From the NCBI GenBank assembly GCA_963772375.1, contig CAVYXG010000005.1, positions 1,488,001 through 1,552,000 of the forward strand: a DNA stretch of 64,000 nucleotides, written 5' to 3'. The notes beneath the pieces are model-generated. The model worked only from the letters and a program-made list of their open reading frames with translations. It did not search any database and was not told where the DNA came from. This DNA is from DATBHM01 sp963772375. GTDB lineage: Bacteria > Actinomycetota > UBA4738 > JACQTL01. The translations under genes and the position numbers were made by a program. Positions 24,455-32,605 of this stretch are shown here, piece by piece. The stretch's first letter is position 1; every line of letters begins with the position of its first letter.

Positions 24455-25399
24455 GTGAACGGCCCGATCCTGCGCGCGCCGGTCCTGTGGGTGACCGGGC
24501 AGGGGTGGTTCCGGTCGCTGATCACCGAGCACTCGATCGGCCGGAGGGTGGCCCTGCGGTTCGTCGCCGGCGAGGCCCTCGAAGCGTCGATGGAGGCCGC
24601 GCGCGAGCTCGATCGGCACGGGATCGCCACCATGCTCGACCACCTCGGCGAGAACGTGACGTCCAAGGAACAGGCCGCCGCCGCCGCCGACGCCTACGTG
24701 GAGGCGCTCCGGCGAGTGCACATGGCCGACGACCTCGACGCCAACATCTCCGTGAAGCTGACCCAGCTCGGCCTCGACCTGTCCTACGACCTTGCCCTCG
24801 AGAACGCCGAACGCGTGCTCCAGGAGGCGGTGCCGCGCGGAACGCTCGTGATGATCGACATGGAGGCGCACGAGTACGTCGAACCCACGCTCCGGGCGCA
24901 CGCCGAGCTGCGGTCGCGGTTCGACCATGTCGGGCTCGCGATCCAGACCTACCTGTACCGGACCCGGGTGGACGTCGAGTCGCTCCCCGAACGGTCCACC
25001 GTCCGGCTGGTGAAGGGCGCGTACCTCGAGCCGCACGACGTGGCGTATCCCGATCGCGTCGACGTGGACCGGAACTTCGCCCGGATTTTCGCGACGCTCA
25101 TGGCCCGCGGCCACGCCGTGCACGTCGCGAGCCACGACCCCCGGATGACCGAGGGGGCGAGGCGGTACGTCGAGTCGCGCGGGATCGATTGGGGACGTGT
25201 GGAGTTCCAGTTCCTGTACGGGATCCGCCGCGACCTCCAGGCCTCGCTGGCTCGGAACGGCTACCCGGTCCGGGTGTACGTGCCGTACGGCGACGAGTGG
25301 TATCCATACCTCACGCGCAGGATGGCCGAGCGTCCTGCCAACATGTGGTTCTTCGTGTCGCAGTTCCTGCGGTTCGGCTCGAGTGGGGTGAGCGTGTGA
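24455..25399 (+). CDS. Proline dehydrogenase (monofunctional)
   Basis: Oxidises proline to pyrroline-5-carboxylate with FAD. The 314-residue protein is the short single-domain type: LRFVAGE near residue 25, ISVKLTQLGLDLS, DMEAHEYVEPTL, AIQTYLYRT, LVKGAYLEP, HVASHDPRM, and the C-terminal EFQFLYGIRRDLQASLA...VRVYVPYGDEWYPYLTRRMAERPAN, all core flavin/substrate positions. The GTG at 24455 is the only suitable start; a TATACT -10 at 24419-24424 lies about 30 bases upstream. Its last bases overlap the next gene, proC. Confidence 0.92.
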   Translation: MNGPILRAPVLWVTGQGWFRSLITEHSIGRRVALRFVAGEALEASMEAARELDRHGIATMLDHLGENVTSKEQAAAAADAYVEALRRVHMADDLDANISVKLTQLGLDLSYDLALENAERVLQEAVPRGTLVMIDMEAHEYVEPTLRAHAELRSRFDHVGLAIQTYLYRTRVDVESLPERSTVRLVKGAYLEPHDVAYPDRVDVDRNFARIFATLMARGHAVHVASHDPRMTEGARRYVESRGIDWGRVEFQFLYGIRRDLQASLARNGYPVRVYVPYGDEWYPYLTRRMAERPANMWFFVSQFLRFGSSGVSV

Positions 25400-26229
25400 G
25401 CGAGGGACGGAACGTCGCCTTCCTGGGTGGCGGCAAGATGGGCGAGGCGCTCGTGTCCGGTCTGATCCGGAGCGGCGCGCGAAAGCCGGAGGAGCTCATG
25501 GTCACGTGCCGGCGCGAAGAGCGCGCGCACGAGCTGGCCGAACGCCACGGCGTCGCCACCGGCACGTCGAACCCCGACGCGGTCGCCTGGGCCGACACGC
25601 TGGTGCTCATCGTCAAGCCCCAGGACATGGAGACGCTGCTCGGCCAGATCGCCGTGCACGTCCGGTCGACGCAGCTGGTGATCACGTTCGCGGCGGGCAT
25701 CCGCACGACGTTCATCGAGAGCCGGCTGCGCGAGCAGGCGCCGGTCGTCCGCGTCATGTCGAACGTCCCCGTGCTCGTGGACGAGGCCATGTCGGTGGTG
25801 TCGCCGGGCTCCCGGGCGGGGGACGAACACCTGGCCGTGGCCGAGGAGCTGCTCGGTGCGGTCGGTCGGGTGATCCGGCTGCCGGAGACCCACCAGGACG
25901 CCGTGACGGCGACGAGCGGCTCGGGGCCCGCGTACTTCTTCCTCCTGGCCGAGGCGATGATCGAGGCCTGCATCCTTCTCGGGTTGTCGCGCGACGTGGC
26001 GAGCGACCTGATCATCCAGACCATGCTGGGCTCGGCGAAGATGCTCCGGGATACCGGCAAGCACCCGGTGGAGCTGCGCGAGATGGTGACCTCGCCGGGC
26101 GGAACGACGATCGCCGCGATCCGCCATCTCGAGCAGGCGGGCGTGCGGGCGGCGTTTCTCAACGCGATCGACGCGGCCCGCCAGCGGAGCGCCGAGCTCG
26201 CCCGCGGCGACGAGCCCGAAGCACGCTAG
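25396..26229 (+). CDS. proC: Pyrroline-5-carboxylate reductase
   Basis: Reduces P5C to proline with NAD(P)H. The 277-residue protein has the Rossmann GGGKMGEALVSGLI motif (residues 11-24), VLIVKPQDM, VRVMSNVPVLV and the C-terminal family signature around DAVTATSGSGPAYFFLLAEAMIEA and REMVTSPGGTTIAAIRHLE. The GTG at 25396 overlaps the proline dehydrogenase stop (GTGA). The pairing joins opposing reactions in one transcript. A 7-bp hairpin (26230-26248) follows the stop immediately but has no T-run. Confidence 0.93.
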   Translation: MSEGRNVAFLGGGKMGEALVSGLIRSGARKPEELMVTCRREERAHELAERHGVATGTSNPDAVAWADTLVLIVKPQDMETLLGQIAVHVRSTQLVITFAAGIRTTFIESRLREQAPVVRVMSNVPVLVDEAMSVVSPGSRAGDEHLAVAEELLGAVGRVIRLPETHQDAVTATSGSGPAYFFLLAEAMIEACILLGLSRDVASDLIIQTMLGSAKMLRDTGKHPVELREMVTSPGGTTIAAIRHLEQAGVRAAFLNAIDAARQRSAELARGDEPEAR

Positions 26230-26280
26230 GAAGCGCGCGCAGCGCTTCGCAACGTCACGCCGAGGCGAGTCCCGTGGGGC

Positions 26281-26344
26281 CTCCCGACATCCCAACAGGC
26301 CGGAGCGGGGGGCATCCCGACTTCCCGGCAGGCCAGAGCGGGGG
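26281..26344. repeat. Two tandem 32-bp imperfect direct repeats
   Basis: Units at 26281-26312 and 26313-26344 share the pattern YTCCCGACWTCCC...CAGGCC, then RGAGCGGGGG, with about 26 of 32 positions identical. They sit in the 430-bp gap between proC and the next gene; purpose unknown. Confidence 0.75.
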
Positions 26345-26360
26345 CATCGGGTGGACCCAC

Positions 26361-26529
26361 GTCGCCGAACGTTGACTTGGGAAGTCGATGAACGTTGACA
26401 TCGCTCGGGAGACATCGACGGTCCGGCTCTGCGAATCGTGCTCACCGCCATGGCCCAGGCTCGGGTCATTGTCGTCGAACGGTGACACCCGATGTCGAAG
26501 AACGACGACGTGCCCTCGCGGACATCGAC
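26361..26529. repeat. Degenerate 59-bp repeat in two copies, each with two 16-bp motifs
   Basis: The motif GTCGNNGAACGKTGAC occurs at 26361, 26384 and 26471, with a weaker copy at 26494. The copies form two pairs, each spaced exactly 23 bp, inside a 59-bp unit (26361-26419 and 26471-26529) that aligns without gaps and ends with GACATCGAC in both. The 23-bp spacing is close to two helical turns. Remaining parts of the 26230-26659 gap show no gene I trust; a ribosome site for the next gene is at its right end. Confidence 0.65.
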
Positions 26530-26659
26530 CGACGAGACCGACCGCTCGAAACCCCATGCATCGTGCGGCGTGGCCGCGGCGCGGTTCCTTCCGTAGGCTT
26601 GCTGTGAGTCGGCTGCGCGGGTCAGGTGGCCGCGGAACATCCTTCGAAAGGAGCACCGC

Positions 26660-27214
26660 GTGGGACGTGGGGACAGGAACAAGGTCCGGTGGGCGCACGA
26701 TCGCGAGCGCGCGCACAAGGCGCGCGAGGCGCGGAAGGCCGAGGCCCGGAAGGCAGAACGGAAGGCGGCCGGGCGAGCCGGGCGGACGTCGCGGGCGTCG
26801 ACCTCGCGGGGGCGCGCGTCGTCCGCGACCGCGGTGACCGAGGCGACTGCGGTCGCCGTGGTCGAGGCGGAGACGCCGGCCGTGGCCACCGAGGCGCCAC
26901 CCGCCGTGGTGACTCCCGAGGCCGCGGCCGCCCCCGAGGAGACCGCCGCCCCCCAGGAGACCGCCCCGCCCGAGGAGACCGGCGACGGCGCGCCTCAGCA
27001 GGGCGGCCCGGCAGCCGAAGGGCCGACCCCGGACGAGCCGGCCCCCGCTCCGGAGGCGGAGGAGTCCGGCGACGAACCCTCGGGTGACGCCTCGACCAGC
27101 GCCGAGGCCACGGTCCAGGCGAACGTCGAGCAGGAGGTCGCCGACGCCGAGAACCCGGCGGAGGCGGAAGCGGGACTGAGTACCACCGCGGACGAGCTGG
27201 CCAAGGAGTCCTAG
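26660..27214 (+). CDS. Low-complexity Ala/Glu/Pro-rich protein
   Basis: A 184-residue frame starting at a GTG with GAAAGGAG 6 bases upstream. The first ~40 residues are basic and rich in Arg/Lys (RNKVRWAHDRERAHKAREARK), the remainder is Ala/Glu/Pro/Thr-rich and presumably disordered, with an acidic C-terminus. No domain or family recognised. The basic head and acidic tail could bind nucleic acid or a basic partner. The frame and ribosome site make it likely to be translated. Confidence 0.6.
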   Translation: MGRGDRNKVRWAHDRERAHKAREARKAEARKAERKAAGRAGRTSRASTSRGRASSATAVTEATAVAVVEAETPAVATEAPPAVVTPEAAAAPEETAAPQETAPPEETGDGAPQQGGPAAEGPTPDEPAPAPEAEESGDEPSGDASTSAEATVQANVEQEVADAENPAEAEAGLSTTADELAKES

Positions 27215-27273
27215 GCTCTCCGAGGCACCGGCGGTTCGTCGCCGAGCCGGGTGATCGGGAAGGGGTGACCGCG

Positions 27274-28395
27274 ATGTTCCCGTTGTCCAAGGGACAGGTG
27301 GCGAAGCAGGCCCACGTCGGGCTGCCCGACGGCACCTACGAGGAGGAGCACGGCCGGGAGGCGTTCGACGGCCGTGCCTCCCACCTGTACCGGACGCACT
27401 TCCCTACGGCGTGGGTCCGGATCGACGGGCCGCTCAAGCCGCGCGCGTACGACCTGAACGGCATCAAGCCGGCCGACCTCACCGATGCCGGCGGCGACTG
27501 GCAGCGGATCCTGCACAACGACGACCTCGCCGTGTACGTGTCGCGCCGGGCGGAGGCGGCGCCGTGGTTCCTGCGGGACGCCGACGGCGACCTCTGCTAT
27601 TTCGTCCACCACGGCGGCGGGACGCTCGAGACCGACTACGGGCCGCTCCGTTACCGCGACGGCGACTTCCTCGTCCTGCCCAAGGGAACCACCCACCGCG
27701 TCGTTCCCGACTCGTCGGAGGAGACGTTCCTGTACGTCGTCGAGTCGAAGGGCGAGTACCGCCTGCCGGACAAGGGCATCCTCGGCCGCCACGCGCTGTT
27801 CGACCCCGGCGTCCTCGAGACGCCAGAACCCGATCCGCACGACGAAACGGGGGAGTTCGAGGTTCGCGTGAAGCGGGGCGGCGAGTACACGTCGCTGACG
27901 TACCCGTTCCACCCGCTGGACGTGGTGGGGTGGCAGGGCGACCTCTGCCCGATCCGCATCAACCGCGGGGACTTCCGGCCCGTGGTGTCGCCGCGCTACC
28001 ACCTGCCGCCGTCGGTGCATGCGGTGTTCAAGTCCGACGGGTTTGAGATCGGGCTGTTCGCGCCCCGGCCGACCGAGACCGGCGACCCGACGGCGCTCCG
28101 GGTGCCGTTCTTCCATTCGAACATCGACAAGGACGAGGTGCTCTTCTACCACCGGGGGGAGTTCTTCTCGCGGGCGGGGATTGGCGAGGCGTACATCACG
28201 CACCACCCGCAGGGGCTGCACCACGGACCGCAGGCGCCGGCGTTCGAGGCGGGCAAGACGAAGGAGTTCGCGGACGAGTACGCGGTCATGGTGGAGTGCG
28301 ACCTCCCGCTGGAGCGCGACGAGGCTCTGGAGGCCGTGGAGATCGACGGCTACGCGACGTCGTGGGCTCGGGGCCTCGGCTATCTGAAGGAGTGA
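27274..28395 (+). CDS. hmgA: Homogentisate 1,2-dioxygenase family protein
   Basis: A 373-residue cupin-fold protein matching the homogentisate dioxygenase family over its length: SHLYRTHFPTAW near the N-terminus, LCYFVHHGGGTLETDYG, YRDGDFLVLPKGTTHR (the first cupin motif), PFHPLDVVGWQGDLCPIRINRGDFRP and the C-terminal PFFHSNIDKDEVLFY...HPQGLHHGPQ with the iron-binding His/Glu residues. The enzyme opens the ring of homogentisate in tyrosine/phenylalanine breakdown. AAGGGG lies 8 bases before the ATG at 27274; a GTG at 27265 would overlap that site. The usual partner genes are not adjacent. Confidence 0.85.
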   Translation: MFPLSKGQVAKQAHVGLPDGTYEEEHGREAFDGRASHLYRTHFPTAWVRIDGPLKPRAYDLNGIKPADLTDAGGDWQRILHNDDLAVYVSRRAEAAPWFLRDADGDLCYFVHHGGGTLETDYGPLRYRDGDFLVLPKGTTHRVVPDSSEETFLYVVESKGEYRLPDKGILGRHALFDPGVLETPEPDPHDETGEFEVRVKRGGEYTSLTYPFHPLDVVGWQGDLCPIRINRGDFRPVVSPRYHLPPSVHAVFKSDGFEIGLFAPRPTETGDPTALRVPFFHSNIDKDEVLFYHRGEFFSRAGIGEAYITHHPQGLHHGPQAPAFEAGKTKEFADEYAVMVECDLPLERDEALEAVEIDGYATSWARGLGYLKE

Positions 28396-28438
28396 CCGCG
28401 TCAGCGGTCGACCGTCGCGACGGCCATTGCGAGTGGCT

Positions 28439-29089
28439 TTACTGGCCGACGTGGAACGCCGGCAGCGCGATGCCGGACACCTCGAACTGGCGGGGGGAGA
28501 GCGTGACCCCGCCGTCGTGGCGGATGGCCTCGCGGGCGGCCTTCGTGATGAGGATCTCGTGACACTCGGCGAGGTCCTCGCCGAGCTTCGAGGCCAGGTT
28601 CATCTCGTCGCCCCAGGCGTCGTCGGGCCCGACCAGCAGCAGCTCGCCGTAGCCGATCCCGATCGAGACGCCGACCTCCTCGTCCGCGGGCATGGCCTCG
28701 TTGGCCGCCCGGACGTCGCGCTGGATGAGCTGCGCCGCCCGCAGCGCGTGGTCGGCCGTGTCGAACACGGCGTAGAGGTTGTCGGCCTCCCGGCGGAGGA
28801 TCCGCCCGTGCTGCTCCTCGACGCAGGGCCGGACCAGGCGTTCGAGGCGTTCCAGCAGGGCCAGGAAGTGCACGATGCCGCGTCCCTTGACCGTTCGGGA
28901 GAACCCGCACGCGTCGAGCACCAGCACCGCGACGTCGCGGCGGAACCTCGCGTCGATCTCCGTCAGCACTCGCGGCCGGCGCTCGGGGTGCTCGTTGTAC
29001 TCGTGCAGCAGCGGCCGGAGCTCCGACCGGTCGGGCATGGGCAGCTCGGTGGGACGTCGCGGCTCGTCGCTCACGACGTCGATTGTCAC
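28439..29089 (-). CDS. Class III adenylate/guanylate cyclase-like protein, divergent
   Basis: A 216-residue single-domain cyclase homolog. VAVLVLDACGFSRTV and READNLYAVFD provide the two metal aspartates, and WGDEMNLASKLGEDLA corresponds to the N...R transition-state segment, where the Arg of active enzymes is replaced by Lys. The usual substrate-selecting Lys/Asp positions are also altered. It may bind rather than cyclise nucleotides. The GTG at 29089 is used, though a GTG 18 bases further in is possible. Converges on hmgA with 43 bp between. Confidence 0.75.
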   Translation of the reverse strand: MTIDVVSDEPRRPTELPMPDRSELRPLLHEYNEHPERRPRVLTEIDARFRRDVAVLVLDACGFSRTVKGRGIVHFLALLERLERLVRPCVEEQHGRILRREADNLYAVFDTADHALRAAQLIQRDVRAANEAMPADEEVGVSIGIGYGELLLVGPDDAWGDEMNLASKLGEDLAECHEILITKAAREAIRHDGGVTLSPRQFEVSGIALPAFHVGQ

Positions 29090-29148
29090 CGCCCACGCAC
29101 CCCGCCGTCACATGCGGACGAGACCCGGGGGCGTCAGCCCGAACAAGG

Positions 29149-29200
29149 AGGTGCTTGGGTGAGGGATCGAGGTGATCTTCTCCGCGTCGAGCCAGGACCT
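29149..29200 (-). pseudogene. Possible remnant of a DUF1980 (YcgQ-like) gene 3' end
   Basis: Read on the minus strand this stretch encodes LDAEKITSIPHPSTSLFG, close to LDAGKITSIPRPKHPYLNG, the C-terminus of the intact DUF1980 gene at 35995-36759. The DNA is also alike, with 17 identical bases (29164-29180 and 36027-36043). Upstream of it the frame shows no DUF1980 sequence, so at most a short decayed end remains. The rest of 29090-29330 contains nothing else recognised. Confidence 0.35.
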
Positions 29201-29330
29201 CAGTCGCTCATGGTCGTGCGGAAGGTAGGTCCTCCGAGGATCGCTGCCGCTGGGAAGATACTCGGCGCCATCGACGTCGGCCCGGCCCGCGCTGATTGAT
29301 CGTTCGTTGGTGCGAAATTCGAGCGGCGAC

Positions 29331-29798
29331 CTAACGAGGTCCTTCAGATGCGGAGAGATCGCGCAGGCAACTCGAGCAGAGCCCGAACGCATCCAGCCGA
29401 TGAGAGTCGACCCTGAAACCGGCCCCGCCGGCGACGTCCTCCAACGCGGAACGTACCGACCGCTCGAGCTGCAATGGGATCTCGATGTCCTCGGCCGCGC
29501 CACAGGACTCGCAGACGAGGTGGTGGTGATGCCGATCGGTCAGGTCCTCCGCCAGTTCGTAACGAGGAAACTCATGATCCGTGGACACGCGTCGAACGGC
29601 GCCGGCCTGCTGGAGGATCGCCAGATTTCTATAGGCGCTGCTCATCGGAAGGCGAGGCTCCTCCTGCAGGATCTCCGCGATGGTCACCGGCCGGCCAGCC
29701 CGCACCAAGGCGCCGAACAGGGCACGGCGTCCCGTGGTGAACCGTTGGCCCATGCTGCGGAGCCGTGCCTCGACCACCTGTTCGGTCTCTCGTAGCAC
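29331..29798 (-). CDS. zur: Fur-family metalloregulator, probably Zur
   Basis: A 155-residue Fur-family repressor: winged helix with RFTTGRRALFGALVRAGRPVTIAEILQ and SSAYRNLAILQQAGAVRRV (recognition helix), the HHHHLVCESCG metal/zinc motif, and a C-terminal CSSC that completes the structural Zn site. Zinc sensing is inferred because it is divergent from a Znu-like transporter; Fur or Mur activity is an alternative. The frame extends to an ATG at 29888, but that start would lie inside the operator at 29879-29893, so the GTG at 29798 is preferred. Confidence 0.8.
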   Translation of the reverse strand: MLRETEQVVEARLRSMGQRFTTGRRALFGALVRAGRPVTIAEILQEEPRLPMSSAYRNLAILQQAGAVRRVSTDHEFPRYELAEDLTDRHHHHLVCESCGAAEDIEIPLQLERSVRSALEDVAGGAGFRVDSHRLDAFGLCSSCLRDLSASEGPR

Positions 29799-29871
29799 GA
29801 GCCCAGAGCTTAGACCGTGGCCCGGCGGCCCTGACCCTGCCACGGCCCCGGCGTCCGGATCCTCACCCTGT

Positions 29872-29900
29872 TTGCGGTTAGGAATCATTCTCAGTATCGT
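29872..29900 (+). promoter_or_regulatory. Znu promoter with Zur/Fur-type box in the spacer
   Basis: TTGCGG (29872-29877) and TATCGT (29895-29900) are spaced by 17 bp. Inside the spacer, TAGGAATCATTCTCA (29879-29893) is a 15-bp near-palindrome (5 of 7 half-site pairs match) of the form known for Zur/Fur operators. A repressor bound there would block both -35 and -10 and could also shut the divergent regulator gene. Confidence 0.65.
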
Positions 29901-29943
29901 AGCGCCATCGGCACTCGGTGCAAAGAGTTGGCTCGGAGAACGG

Positions 29944-30870
29944 ATGGGCAACAACGGGAAGGCCTGGAGGCGGGGGCGGGTGATGTGGGCCGTGGCCTGG
30001 ACGGCCCTGCTCCTGGTGGCGTGCTCCACCGGAGGAACGGTGGATTCCGGAGGGAAGCTCACCGTGGTCGCTGCCGAGGACTTCTGGGGGAGTATCGCGT
30101 CGCAGCTCGGCGGAACCAAAGTGGCTGTGACCAGCATCATCACGAACCCCAGCGCCGACCCCCATGACTACGAACCGACCGCAGCAGACGCACGGCTCAT
30201 GGCCGGCGCCGCGTACGTGATCGTCGACGGGATCGGCTATGACCCGTGGAGCCAGAACCTGCTCGACGCGAATCCCGTGAGTGGCCGGGACGTGCTGAAC
30301 GTGGGGGACCTGGTGGGGGTCCCGGTCGGCGGAAACCCCCACCAGTGGTACTCACCGACCAGCGTTCGGCGGGTCATCGATGCGATCACCTCGGAGTACG
30401 CCAGGCGCTCGCCCGGCGACGCGAGCTACTTCCGATTGCAGCAACGGCGGCTCTTGACCCTGGGGCTGAAGGACTACTTCGCCGTCATCGCCGAGATCCA
30501 CCAGCGGTATGCGGGAACGCCGGTGGGGGCCTCCGAGAGCATCTTCGCCGAGATGGCACCGGCTCTCGGCCTCGACCTCATCACCCCGGCGTCGTTCCTG
30601 AAGGCGATCAGCGAGGGCACGGAGCCGACCGCTGCGGACAAGTCGACCATCGACTCGCAGATCCAGGGCCATCAGATCAAGGTGTACGTGTACAACTCCC
30701 AGAACGCAACCCCCGACATCCAGCGGCAGATTGCCGAGTGCCGGACGGCGGGGATCCCCGTCACCACGATCACCGAGACCCTGGTCCCGGAGGGGGCGAG
30801 CTTTCAGCAGTGGCAGGTCCACGAGCTTCGGGGGATCGCCGCTGCGCTGGCGCAGGCGGTGGGCCCATGA
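29944..30870 (+). CDS. Metal (Zn/Mn) ABC transporter substrate-binding lipoprotein
   Basis: A 308-residue cluster A-I binding protein with a lipoprotein signal (hydrophobic segment then LVACS, Cys ~27). Family ligands are His in NPSADPHDYEPTAAD and His in GGNPHQWYSP; the third site reads GASESIF, giving Glu instead of the His of ZnuA, and the fourth region is VYVYNSQNATPDIQ. There is no His-rich loop. The Glu type favours Mn or a Zn/Mn-mixed protein, whereas the zur-like operator favours Zn. The ATG at 29944 is the first after the promoter; the next gene overlaps by 4 bp. Confidence 0.85.
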   Translation: MGNNGKAWRRGRVMWAVAWTALLLVACSTGGTVDSGGKLTVVAAEDFWGSIASQLGGTKVAVTSIITNPSADPHDYEPTAADARLMAGAAYVIVDGIGYDPWSQNLLDANPVSGRDVLNVGDLVGVPVGGNPHQWYSPTSVRRVIDAITSEYARRSPGDASYFRLQQRRLLTLGLKDYFAVIAEIHQRYAGTPVGASESIFAEMAPALGLDLITPASFLKAISEGTEPTAADKSTIDSQIQGHQIKVYVYNSQNATPDIQRQIAECRTAGIPVTTITETLVPEGASFQQWQVHELRGIAAALAQAVGP

Positions 30871-31733
30871 CACGGCCCCCCGAGACGGTCCGGGTCGCGG
30901 CAGCTCGGGCTGCCGCTCGGCCCTCGGGTCCGGTCGTAGTTGGGCGCGGGGTCTCGGTGTCCGTCGGGGGCCGGGCGGTCCTCTCCGGTGTCGATCTGGA
31001 GATCGCTCCGAGCACGTTCACCGTGGTCCTGGGACCGAACGGCGTGGGCAAGTCCACGCTGCTGAAGGCCATGCTGGGCCTGCTCCCCATTTCGAGCGGC
31101 GACCTTCGGGTCCTCGGTCAGCCGGCGGGGGCCGAGCGGAGGGCGATCGGGTACGTCCCGCAGAGCGGCACCTTCGATTCCTCGGTGCGCGTTCGCGGTC
31201 TCGACGTCGTACGGCTGGGGTTGGACGGCAACCGGTTGGGGATCACGCTGCCCGGGCGGAGGTCCCGGGATGAGTGGGCTCGGGTGAACGAGATGGTCAG
31301 GTTGGTGGAGGCGGAAGGATACGCCTGGCGCCCCATCGGTCAACTGTCCGGCGGCGAGCAGCAACGGCTGATCATCGCCCAGGCCCTGGCCCGCCAGCCC
31401 CAGCTGCTGCTGCTGGACGAGCCGTTGGACAGCCTGGACCTTAGCAGCCAGGGCGCCGTGGCCGCCCTCATCCAGCGGATCTGTCGAGGATTGGGCGTCA
31501 CCGTGGTCATGGTGGCCCACGACGTGAACCCGATCCTCCACTACCTCGATCAGGTCATCTACCTGGCGGCGGGCGCCGCGGTGTCCGGGACCCCCGAGTC
31601 CGTGATCACCAGCGACACGCTGAGCGCGCTGTACCGGACGAAGGTCGACGTCCTCCGGGCCTCCGACGGGCGCCTGGTCGTGGTCGGCCAGCCCGGGGCC
31701 TGGGCCCACCACATCGAACGCCACAACCAATGA
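30867..31733 (+). CDS. Metal ABC transporter ATP-binding protein
   Basis: A 288-residue ATPase with Walker A GPNGVGKST, signature LSGGEQQRLIIAQAL, Walker B LLLLDEPLDSLDL and switch VAHDVN, of the ZnuC/MntB type. The ~25-residue N-terminal leader is Arg/Ala-rich. Its start overlaps the binding-protein gene and its stop overlaps the first permease gene (4 bp each), so stoichiometric translation is expected. Confidence 0.92.
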   Translation: MTRPPETVRVAAARAAARPSGPVVVGRGVSVSVGGRAVLSGVDLEIAPSTFTVVLGPNGVGKSTLLKAMLGLLPISSGDLRVLGQPAGAERRAIGYVPQSGTFDSSVRVRGLDVVRLGLDGNRLGITLPGRRSRDEWARVNEMVRLVEAEGYAWRPIGQLSGGEQQRLIIAQALARQPQLLLLDEPLDSLDLSSQGAVAALIQRICRGLGVTVVMVAHDVNPILHYLDQVIYLAAGAAVSGTPESVITSDTLSALYRTKVDVLRASDGRLVVVGQPGAWAHHIERHNQ

Positions 31734-32605
31734 CGTCCGTGGTGGGAGGCCTGTTCTCCTACCCCTTCATGGTCAACGCCCTTCGAGCCGGGACCATCGT
31801 CGCCGTGACCGCCGGGGCGTTCGGGTGGTTCATGGTCCTCCGGGCGCAGACCTTCGCCGGGCACACCCTGTCCGTGGTCGGCTTCCCCGGCGCCGCCGGG
31901 GCCACGCTCATCGGACTTCCCGCCTCGATCGGGTACTTCGCCTTCTGCACGGGAGCTGCCGCGGTCATCGCCGCGACCCCCCGAACCGCTTCGGCCCGGG
32001 GGTACAGCGAGGAGTCGGCGGTGATCGGCTCGGTGCAGAGCCTGTTGCTCGCGAGCGGGTTCCTGTTCGTGAGTCTGTACGCGGGCAACCTCAACGGGCT
32101 GACCGCCCTGCTGTTCGGAAGCTTCCTCGGCATCACCTCCGGCCAGGTGCTCGTGTTGTTTGCGGTGGCGGCGGCATCCCTCGCGGTGCTCGGCGTCATC
32201 GGTCGGCCGCTGGTGTTCGCGAGCCTCGACCCCCAAGTCGCCGCCGCCGCGGGCGTGCGGGTTCGTCGGCTGTCGGTCATCTACCTCGTGCTGCTGGGAG
32301 CCGCGGTGGCCGAGGCGAGCCAGATCACCGGGTCCCTGCTGGTCTTCGCGCTCCTCGTCCTGCCACCGGCCACCGCCCAGGCGCTCTCCACGCGCCCGGC
32401 CGTCGGCATCGCTCTGTCGGTGGGCATCGGGGTGGCGGTGACGTGGGCCGGCCTGACCCTGGCCTACTACCTGCCCTACCCCACGGGGGCGTTCATCACG
32501 AGCCTGTCCTTCGCCGCGTACGTCTTGGCCCGGGCCGTCCAGGCTGTCCGCGACCGCCGGGGCCGGCGCGCGACGGTCGTGCCGCTCGAGGTGGCGCTCC
32601 GCTGA
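31730..32605 (+). CDS. Metal ABC transporter permease (ZnuB-like), first copy
   Basis: A 291-residue ABC-3 family permease with about eight to nine helices and the cytoplasmic coupling motif in GVRVRRLSVIYLVLLGAAVAEASQITGSLLVFALLVLPPATAQAL, which is the conserved family core. Ends in a basic tail (RDRRGRRA). Overlaps the second permease by one base (TGATG), pointing to a heterodimeric channel. Confidence 0.9.
   Translation: MTSVVGGLFSYPFMVNALRAGTIVAVTAGAFGWFMVLRAQTFAGHTLSVVGFPGAAGATLIGLPASIGYFAFCTGAAAVIAATPRTASARGYSEESAVIGSVQSLLLASGFLFVSLYAGNLNGLTALLFGSFLGITSGQVLVLFAVAAASLAVLGVIGRPLVFASLDPQVAAAAGVRVRRLSVIYLVLLGAAVAEASQITGSLLVFALLVLPPATAQALSTRPAVGIALSVGIGVAVTWAGLTLAYYLPYPTGAFITSLSFAAYVLARAVQAVRDRRGRRATVVPLEVALR

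Noticed and set aside
29108..29330. A full minus-strand gene between the cyclase and the zur-like gene
   Set aside because: The frame overlaps the regulator gene, has no start signal and is similar to nothing except the short DUF1980-like end.
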